The notes under the pieces are model-generated. The model was not told where the DNA came from. It saw nothing but the letters and a program-made list of their open reading frames with translations, and did not search any database. Below, piece by piece: positions 1 through 5,588 of a stretch of 9,019 bases of DNA; position 1 is the stretch's first letter, and each line of letters opens with the position of its first letter. Source of the stretch: an uncultured Planctomycetaceae bacterium. Lineage in GTDB: Bacteria > Planctomycetota > Planctomycetia > Pirellulales > Pirellulaceae. The stretch spans positions 1 to 9,019 of the forward strand of contig CALBTA010000180.1 in NCBI GenBank assembly GCA_937967755.1, in the 5' to 3' direction. The position numbers and the translations under genes were made by a program.

Positions 1-3000
1 ACAGCATCGTCTTGCCGTCTTCCAGCAGACAGGTGGTGGGGTGGCCGAGGTACTGCCCTTTTTCTTTGTCGACGATTGCTTGGCGATGATCGTGCGAGTC
101 GAGGTCTAAGGTTTGAACCGCGGTATCATTCTCCGCGGAAAGGGTGATCATCGGGATACGCATGAAGCTGACCGCCTGATAGCCGTCGCGTTCGAATAGC
201 AGGCCCACATCACCGCCGGGTAGCTTTGTCAGGCACGAATAGGCGAACCCGCCCGGGTAAACCAACTTGCCTTTGGACCAGGTCTTCCCGTCGTCGGTAC
301 TGGCTTTGATTGTGCCTCGCGTTCGCCCTGATTTGGTCGCCGGGTTGGCGAAAACTAACCGCCCTGGGTTTTCGCCCTGGGGCCAATCATAGCGCAAGAT
401 AGTTCCCTGGCATTGCGGCTCGGGCAGTTGTGGGTCATCGCGCAGCGGCGACCAGCTTTGCCCGCCGTCGCGGCTGATGGCAACTTTTCGCACGCGGTTG
501 CCGCCTTGGGTGCGCGAGTTCAGCATCAGGCTTCCGTCCGATAATTCAACCATTTGCACTTCGTTGCCAACCCCTTGGGTTTCGCCATCGGGTGCGACTT
601 CCCCGTACTTCCAATTCTCTCCGCCGTCGTCGCTGTAGACCGCGTAGACTTTCCACTTCCCAAACGGGCCTTGGTTGAAGGGCATGATGATGCGTCCGGC
701 GTGTTCGCCGCGTTGCAGCACGATGCCAATGCCCGGGCCGCCAGCGATGCTGGTGACAACATCTTTGCGTTTGGTCGTGGCGGTGATGTCGCGGGGCTTG
801 CTCCAGGTTTGCCCGTCGTTATCGCTGTGAGTGAGAAAGTTGCGGCAAATCTTCGGGCCGTCGTGGCCGGGTTGGACTTGCCCCTCGTGAATCCCTTCGG
901 GGTAACGCTGGTACATCATCAAGATGCGCCCCGTTTCCGGGACGACGACCGCCTGTGGGTTGTTCAAAGAATTCTCTCCGTCAGCGGCGACGAGAATCAG
1001 CTTGCCCCATGACTTACCGCCGTCGGTGCTTCGTTTTAGCACGATGTCGTTGGCGGCGTGGTCGCTGCGTTTGTTTCGCCCTTCCGCGAAAGCCAGCAGA
1101 ATTCCTTCCTTGCTGACCACGATCGAGGGGATTCGGAACGAGGGGTACTCGCGGCCTTGGACAAACACGTCGACGAACGGCTGCGACTGGGCGGTCTCTT
1201 TGAGCTTGCCGGCCACGCTGATATCGCTGACGCGCATCGTGCTTCGCCAAGGGCTGAGACCGACGCGGTCGTAGGTTCGCCCGCCATCGTCGGTGGTGTG
1301 AATCGTCTTGCCGTTGATCCGAAAGAAGACTTTCGTGCCGTTGCGTACCGCCTCAAAGTCGATCCACGCGCCGCGCTCGAAGACGTCGGTCGATGGGGCG
1401 AGCAGCGTGACCTTTCCGCCAAAAATCGGACCATTCAGGTAGACCGTGTCGGCACCACCCTCGAAGCCAAAGTGGTTGTTGTCCAGGTAAAACGAAGCCG
1501 CGCTGCCTTTCTGATCGATCATCTTCAGGCGAATGGCGATCCGGAAATCGCCTTCGGCCAGACCTTGCGGCATGATCGGCAGGCCGGCTTTGCCCTGGCC
1601 TTCGATGAAGCCGTCTTGCTGCTCCCAGCCGGCGTGCAGCTTTTGCCGCGGCTTTCCGCCTTGCAGCAGAATCGTCGGCTCAACTGCAACCGGCTGCGGA
1701 TCTTGCAACTTGGTTAGCTTGGATTCCTCAGCCTGCTTGTCGCTGATTTCCTTCGGAAGCACCGCGGCCCGAAGCTGCCCCGAAAGTTGCGCGACGAGCT
1801 GTCGGTGCTCCGGTTCTTCGGCAACATTTACCGTTTCGGGCTTCTCCGCGCGGTGATCGTAAAGTTCTTTGGCAACCGCGCGGCCGGTTTTGTTGTCAAT
1901 CCATTCCGTGTATCGCCAATCTTTCGTGCGCATCGAATAGCCCATCACCGCGCCGCCGGTGTTGGCGTTGCCCCCGCGGGGAAACTGGCTGAACGCGGCG
2001 ACTTTCCAAGGGGCGTCGGGCTGGTCGAGCAGTGGAGCGAGGCTCTTTCCTTGTAGAGACGAAGGCAGCGGCAATTCGCTCAACTCCGCTAAGGTGGGAT
2101 AGATGTCGATGAGTTCTGTCAGGTTGGGCGTCGACTTTCCGGCCGACTTCATGCCCGGTGATCGAACGATCAGCGGCACGCGGGTGTCGAGCTCGAAGTT
2201 CGTCATCTTTCCCCACAGCCCATGCTCGCCCAAGTGATAACCATGATCGCTGAACAACACGACGATGGTGTCCTCTGAAAGCTTGAGCCGTTCCAACTCG
2301 CTCAAAACGCGGCCGATTTGCGCATCAATGTAGCTGACGCACGCCAGGTAGCCGTGCCGCATTCGCCGGGCGTTGGCGGCGGGGATTTCTCCCTGATTGG
2401 GCTGATCGGTGTACCGGCGAATCTCACCGCTGCCATGCCCGCCAATCCGCGGGGCGCTTGCCGGAAAAAAGGGCGTCGCCGCCGGTTGAATTTCTTCAAG
2501 GTCGTACATATCCCAGTACATTTTCGGCGCGACAAACGGCGTGTGCGGTTTGATGAATCCGACCGCCAGAAAGAATGGCTGATCTGGATCTTCGGCCAAT
2601 TCTTTCAACGTTGTCACCGCCGCATCGGCGACTTTCCCGTCGTACAACGTGTTGTCAGGCACATCGGGGGCTTCGGTCATGGGGCCGAAGACCAACTTCT
2701 GCGTCCAATCATCGGGACCGGGATTTGTCGGCCGGTACATCGCTGCGAACGCCTGCTTCGCCTGCCGAATGCCCTCTTCCGTGAAGTAATATCGCGGCCC
2801 GAAGCGGGTGGTCGGTACGCTCCAACTTTCGGCGTCGCCCATCGTGTCCCACACGGTCTTGCTCGTTCCGTCAGGAAACAGCCCGTGGTAAATCTTGCCG
2901 ATGCTTTGGGCGTGGTAGCCATGCCGTTTGAAGTGTTGCGGCAAAGTCACAACGTGAGGGTGGCGATCGCGAAAGTGACGATGATTGCCGGTGATGCCAA

Positions 3001-3319
3001 TGGCATCGGGCCGCATGCCGGTCATCAGGCTGGTGCGCGAAGGATTGCACACGGCCTGTTGGCAATATGCGCGCTCGAAGAGCAATGCCGTTTCGGCAAA
3101 CCGATCGATGTGCGGTGTCTTCGCGACTTCGCTTCCGTAACAACCCAAGTCGGGCCGGAGATCGTCAACGGCGATCAGCAACACGTTAGGGCGCTCGCCG
3201 GCCAGCGCTGAGCTGGCACACCACTGGCCCGCGGTGATGCAGAGGGCGCAAATCAGAATGCCAATTGCTTTCGCTGCAAAAGTGTTGCGCATCGTCGCTC
3301 TCGAATTGAATCTCGACAT
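1..3319 (-). CDS. Secreted multidomain sulfatase-sialidase fusion (3' end beyond the window)
   Basis: One unbroken minus-strand frame of 1106 codons runs from the ATG at 3319 off the left edge. Residues 1-40 form a Sec signal peptide: basic n-region, hydrophobic core about 18-31, likely cleavage after SALA-40. Residues 44-518 are an iduronate-2-sulfatase-like sulfatase: metal ligands D52 and D53 (AVDDLRPD), formylglycine Cys91 in CNPSR, D358 and H359 in SDHGYHLGEHGLWGK, and a normal family C-terminus (ELYDHR 485-490). Residues about 545-707 look like a concanavalin/DUF1080-type beta domain. Residues about 715-1060 are a GH33-type exo-sialidase: FRIP 728-731 with R729, probable acid/base D753, E920, R936, R1001, nucleophile Y1027 in AYSCL, and five Asp boxes starting at 764, 832, 896, 949 and 1007. 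A GQYLGHPTTCLLEDGKTM stretch near 1088-1105 resembles the opening of another BNR module. Expected activity is removal of sulfate and terminal sialic or related acid from a glycan outside the cytoplasm; the substrate is unknown. The gene follows the dioxygenase gene by 14 bp, probably in one operon. Confidence 0.93.
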   Translation of the reverse strand, partial: MSRFNSRATMRNTFAAKAIGILICALCITAGQWCASSALAGERPNVLLIAVDDLRPDLGCYGSEVAKTPHIDRFAETALLFERAYCQQAVCNPSRTSLMTGMRPDAIGITGNHRHFRDRHPHVVTLPQHFKRHGYHAQSIGKIYHGLFPDGTSKTVWDTMGDAESWSVPTTRFGPRYYFTEEGIRQAKQAFAAMYRPTNPGPDDWTQKLVFGPMTEAPDVPDNTLYDGKVADAAVTTLKELAEDPDQPFFLAVGFIKPHTPFVAPKMYWDMYDLEEIQPAATPFFPASAPRIGGHGSGEIRRYTDQPNQGEIPAANARRMRHGYLACVSYIDAQIGRVLSELERLKLSEDTIVVLFSDHGYHLGEHGLWGKMTNFELDTRVPLIVRSPGMKSAGKSTPNLTELIDIYPTLAELSELPLPSSLQGKSLAPLLDQPDAPWKVAAFSQFPRGGNANTGGAVMGYSMRTKDWRYTEWIDNKTGRAVAKELYDHRAEKPETVNVAEEPEHRQLVAQLSGQLRAAVLPKEISDKQAEESKLTKLQDPQPVAVEPTILLQGGKPRQKLHAGWEQQDGFIEGQGKAGLPIMPQGLAEGDFRIAIRLKMIDQKGSAASFYLDNNHFGFEGGADTVYLNGPIFGGKVTLLAPSTDVFERGAWIDFEAVRNGTKVFFRINGKTIHTTDDGGRTYDRVGLSPWRSTMRVSDISVAGKLKETAQSQPFVDVFVQGREYPSFRIPSIVVSKEGILLAFAEGRNKRSDHAANDIVLKRSTDGGKSWGKLILVAADGENSLNNPQAVVVPETGRILMMYQRYPEGIHEGQVQPGHDGPKICRNFLTHSDNDGQTWSKPRDITATTKRKDVVTSIAGGPGIGIVLQRGEHAGRIIMPFNQGPFGKWKVYAVYSDDGGENWKYGEVAPDGETQGVGNEVQMVELSDGSLMLNSRTQGGNRVRKVAISRDGGQSWSPLRDDPQLPEPQCQGTILRYDWPQGENPGRLVFANPATKSGRTRGTIKASTDDGKTWSKGKLVYPGGFAYSCLTKLPGGDVGLLFERDGYQAVSFMRIPMITLSAENDTAVQTLDLDSHDHRQAIVDKEKGQYLGHPTTCLLEDGKTML

Positions 3320-3326
3320 ATGAATT

Positions 3327-3331
3327 CCCCT
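3327..3331 (-). promoter_or_regulatory. Shine-Dalgarno of the sulfatase-sialidase gene
   Basis: AGGGG on the minus strand sits 7 nt before the ATG at 3319 and directly after the TAG stop (3336-3334) of the dioxygenase gene. It supports the ATG at 3319 rather than the in-frame Met at residue 10. The tight spacing fits translational coupling of the two genes. Confidence 0.6.
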
Positions 3332-3333
3332 AG

Positions 3334-4113
3334 CTAAATTTTCCCTGCCGCCTTCATGCGCTCGGCGAGCGCTTCCTGGTACGCCTGGTACGCGGTAGCA
3401 TCTTCACGCGCTCGAGCGCTGTAGTAAATGAAGCCTAACGCGCGGCGCGAACGGGTCTGCGATCGGTTCCCGTCGGCGCGGTGAATCGTCTTGGCATCGT
3501 GAATCAGCAAGTCACCCGGCGAAGCGGGCAGGGCAACTTCGTTCGCCGTGTCAGATGCAGTCGGGTAGCCGACAATTCCCTGGCTAAAACCCAGGGTGCT
3601 GGTCGCCGCGTGCTCTCGCATGCCGTGGCGGTGCGAGCCTTGCACGTACCGGACGCACCCATTCTCCTCATCCACTTCATCAAGGGCCAGCCACATCGTG
3701 ATCGCCTCACACGGATCGAGCATGAAGTAATAGCCATCCTGGTGCGGCGGGGTTGCTTGCCCTACGCCGGCGGCCTTGTTGAAGTACTGCAAATTTTTCG
3801 GAACGACGTCCCCGCCGAGTACCAATTCCGCCAACTGGTGGAAGATTCCTCGGGTCATGAGGCGCTCAAAGAACGTATCGTGCTGCCAAAGTTGCTGAAT
3901 CTGTTTCAGCGAACTCGCATCGGCCTTGTCCTCGTAAAATATCTCTTCCGACGGGCGGTGCGGAGCGACGTCAGTGATGTAGCGTTCGACATGGCGCAAC
4001 ACCTCCGCCACTTCGTCCGCCGACAGTACACCACGGCAGACGGCGTAGCCATCTTCCTGGAACGCTTGGTTGATTGCCTGTTTGTCAGTCATGTGTTGCA
4101 ACAAAACTAGCAT
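3334..4113 (-). CDS. PhyH-family Fe(II)/2-oxoglutarate dioxygenase
   Basis: This 259-residue cytoplasmic protein is a phytanoyl-CoA dioxygenase (PhyH) family member, an oxygenase that couples decarboxylation of 2-oxoglutarate to hydroxylation of a small substrate. The N-terminus (FQEDGYAVCRGVLSADEV, residues 18-35) is typical of the family. The iron triad is visible as H124 and D126 in PPHQDGYYF and H211 in KTIHRADGN. The Arg cluster R221-R224 just after it supplies the 2-oxoglutarate carboxylate ligand. The W141-LALDEVDEENGCVRYVQGSH segment is also characteristic. Length is close to that of bacterial members (about 250-300). Met8 (MTDKQAI) is an equally plausible start, since neither ATG has a clear Shine-Dalgarno and family alignments usually begin near it. 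No signal peptide is seen, so it should act inside the cell, unlike the secreted enzyme encoded 14 bp downstream. Bacterial PhyH paralogues act on many substrates, so the substrate cannot be named. Confidence 0.92.
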   Translation of the reverse strand: MLVLLQHMTDKQAINQAFQEDGYAVCRGVLSADEVAEVLRHVERYITDVAPHRPSEEIFYEDKADASSLKQIQQLWQHDTFFERLMTRGIFHQLAELVLGGDVVPKNLQYFNKAAGVGQATPPHQDGYYFMLDPCEAITMWLALDEVDEENGCVRYVQGSHRHGMREHAATSTLGFSQGIVGYPTASDTANEVALPASPGDLLIHDAKTIHRADGNRSQTRSRRALGFIYYSARAREDATAYQAYQEALAERMKAAGKI

Positions 4114-4127
4114 CGCGCGTGTCGAGT

Positions 4128-4146
4128 AAAACGGATCGGCGATCCG
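4128..4146 (-). terminator. Small hairpin with T-run between regulator and dioxygenase genes (terminator or operator)
   Basis: On the minus strand CGGATC-GCC-GATCCG forms a perfect 6-bp stem with a 3-nt loop, followed at once by TTTT. It lies after the regulator stop (4217) and about 19 bp before the dioxygenase ATG (4113). The geometry fits a weak intrinsic terminator or attenuator. The same 15-bp palindrome could instead be a protein-binding site in front of the dioxygenase gene. The stem is short, so either reading is tentative. Confidence 0.3.
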
Positions 4147-4216
4147 CTCAACTTACCCTACCGAGCAATTGCGCGATCTCAACCAAATTTTCGCATGCCA
4201 ATGTGCGCCGATGCGC

Positions 4217-5395
4217 TCACTTGCGCTCAGGTAGCGAGGCCTCCTGCATCTGCTGGCGGTATTGTTGCGGCGTGACCCCGGTCGCTTCACGAAACGCCCG
4301 CACGAATCCGCTAGGGCTGTCGTATCCACAAGAAAGACCGACCATGAGCACTTGCATATCGGTGGAGACCAACAACTCACGGGCTTTCTTGATCCTTGCC
4401 AGGCGGATCTCCTCCGCCGTGGGATGCCCTAGCGCAGCGAGAAATCGCTTGTCGAGCGTTCGCCTGGAAACATCGGATTGCTCAACCACGTCTTCGGCGG
4501 TGATCGGCTGGCCGCAATGGTCACGAATGAAATTCATCGCGCGGACGACCAGTTCATCGTCCACCGCCGAAAAGTCACTGCTGCGACGCGCGAACAGCCC
4601 TCCAGGCGGAATCAGAACCGGCTTCTTCGGCGGCTTCTTCCCTTCGATCATTTCGTGCAGCAACTTCGCCGCGGCGTAGCCGATCTGGTGCGCCGATTGG
4701 GCGATACTTGATAGCGGCGGGTCCGAAGTTTCACAGATTAAACGATAGTTGTTGACGCCAATCAACGCGGCATCGTAAGGCACGCGCAAGTTTGCTTCGC
4801 GCAACGTTTCGAGAACATCGTGTGCAAACTCGTCGTGAGATGCGAACAACCCGGCGGGATATGTAAGCGCCTTTAAGTCAAGCAGCAATGACTTCCGCTT
4901 CAAGTCGGTCGTGTAAATTCGTGACCGCCGGCGCGAAGCGAAATCGACTTCGATCACCTCGCAATCGGCGCCGTGCTTCTGCAGGGCACCTCGGAAGCCA
5001 GCGAGCCGGCCCGCGTTGTGCTGCCAGCCGAGGTACCCGATGAACGCGAATCGGGTCAGCCCCAACTCCCGCAAGTGGTTCGCCGCCATGCGGCCAATGG
5101 CCTCGTTGTCAGAATGCACCGTAGGCAAATGCGATGGCGGTTGCTGGTGCAGCGAGACCGACACTCGCGGGAATTTGAAATCGGCCAACTGCTTCAGTTC
5201 GCTGGCGGTCTCAGCGATGCAAACCGCGCCGGAACCACGCCAATCGCGAAGCCGCGAAATCGGAACGAACGGGACGGCCCCGACCTTGAACAAGTGCAAC
5301 TCGGGTTGCTCGCCGACGTAGTCAATCACCCCCCGCAGCATGCCGCGGTTGTTGTCAGAGACGGGGTCAATGGATACCGCTATTTCGAGGGGCAT
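4217..5395 (-). CDS. XylR-type transcriptional regulator (sugar-binding domain plus AraC HTH)
   Basis: This 392-residue protein, the same length as Escherichia coli XylR, joins a LacI/periplasmic-binding-like sensor to an AraC DNA-binding domain. Residues 1-275 form the sensor: VHSDNEAIGRMAANHL at 93-108, a GLFASHDEFAHDVL segment from 182, LIGVNN at 211-216, and PPLSSIAQSAHQIGYAAAKLL at 226-246, all in the places expected for the LacI/XylR fold. Residues about 279-385 are the AraC domain, with the first helix-turn-helix near 298-318 (ITAEDVVEQSDVSRRTLDKRF) and the second at 347-380, including LSCGYDSPSGFVRAFREATG and VTPQQYR. It should bind a small sugar-like ligand and activate nearby promoters. 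The ligand is probably not xylose, because no xylose catabolic gene is near. It is transcribed toward the dioxygenase and sulfatase-sialidase genes and divergently from the giant LamG gene, so both flanks are candidate targets. Confidence 0.93.
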   Translation of the reverse strand: MPLEIAVSIDPVSDNNRGMLRGVIDYVGEQPELHLFKVGAVPFVPISRLRDWRGSGAVCIAETASELKQLADFKFPRVSVSLHQQPPSHLPTVHSDNEAIGRMAANHLRELGLTRFAFIGYLGWQHNAGRLAGFRGALQKHGADCEVIEVDFASRRRSRIYTTDLKRKSLLLDLKALTYPAGLFASHDEFAHDVLETLREANLRVPYDAALIGVNNYRLICETSDPPLSSIAQSAHQIGYAAAKLLHEMIEGKKPPKKPVLIPPGGLFARRSSDFSAVDDELVVRAMNFIRDHCGQPITAEDVVEQSDVSRRTLDKRFLAALGHPTAEEIRLARIKKARELLVSTDMQVLMVGLSCGYDSPSGFVRAFREATGVTPQQYRQQMQEASLPERK

Positions 5396-5407
5396 GATGC
5401 AAGGCCG

Positions 5408-5412
5408 CTCCT
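5408..5412 (-). promoter_or_regulatory. Shine-Dalgarno of the XylR-like gene
   Basis: AGGAG on the minus strand lies 12 nt before the ATG at 5395. The spacing is longer than the usual 5-9 nt, but no better-placed motif exists and the protein start matches the XylR family N-terminus (beta strand EIAVSID). Confidence 0.45.
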
Positions 5413-5439
5413 AGATTTGCGAACTGCGCACATTAATCT

Positions 5440-5452
5440 ACCAATTATTGGT
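5440..5452. promoter_or_regulatory. 13-bp perfect palindrome, candidate operator
   Basis: ACCAAT-T-ATTGGT is a perfect inverted repeat in the divergent intergenic region, about 45 bp upstream of the regulator ATG. It contains the proposed -10 box of that gene, so a protein bound here would block its transcription. Binding by the XylR-like protein itself or by another regulator is inference. Confidence 0.4.
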
Positions 5453-5472
5453 TGCCCCATACGCGGTTGCAA
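5444..5472 (-). promoter_or_regulatory. Predicted sigma-70-type promoter of the XylR-like gene
   Basis: On the minus strand TTGCAA (5472-5467; 4 of 6 consensus matches) is separated by exactly 17 nt from AATAAT (5449-5444; 5 of 6). This would start transcription near 5437 and give a leader of about 40 nt carrying the AGGAG motif. Planctomycete promoter consensus is poorly known, so this is a pattern match only. No comparably good promoter was found for the divergent plus-strand gene. Confidence 0.35.
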
Positions 5473-5588
5473 CTAGCTTGAACAGAAGTGGCCCAGCGAT
5501 CGCCATGCCCTAAGGTTTGGGCCGCGCGCTGTGCGACGCCGATCGATTTTTCGCGATCCAAGAATCTTCATTGAAAGTAGTCAACGCG

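Noticed and set aside
554..3211. Long plus-strand open frames (554-1012, 1058-1717, 2318-3211) opposite the sulfatase-sialidase gene
   Set aside because: They are antisense to a well-supported gene, have Arg/Pro/Ala-rich compositions with no recognisable domain, and arise from high-GC codon bias.
3481..4110. 209-residue plus-strand frame opposite the dioxygenase gene
   Set aside because: The opposite strand encodes a complete PhyH protein with its iron and 2-oxoglutarate ligands; this frame shows no family features.
5478..5516. TTGAAC with a downstream TAAGGT as a promoter for the LamG gene
   Set aside because: The spacing is about 27 nt and the -10 match is poor, and nothing TATAAT-like lies at 16-18 nt, so no promoter is called.
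5541..5558. GATCG...CGATC inverted repeat upstream of the LamG gene
   Set aside because: A 5-bp arm with an 8-nt loop is expected by chance in GC-rich DNA full of GATC and CGAT, with no supporting context.
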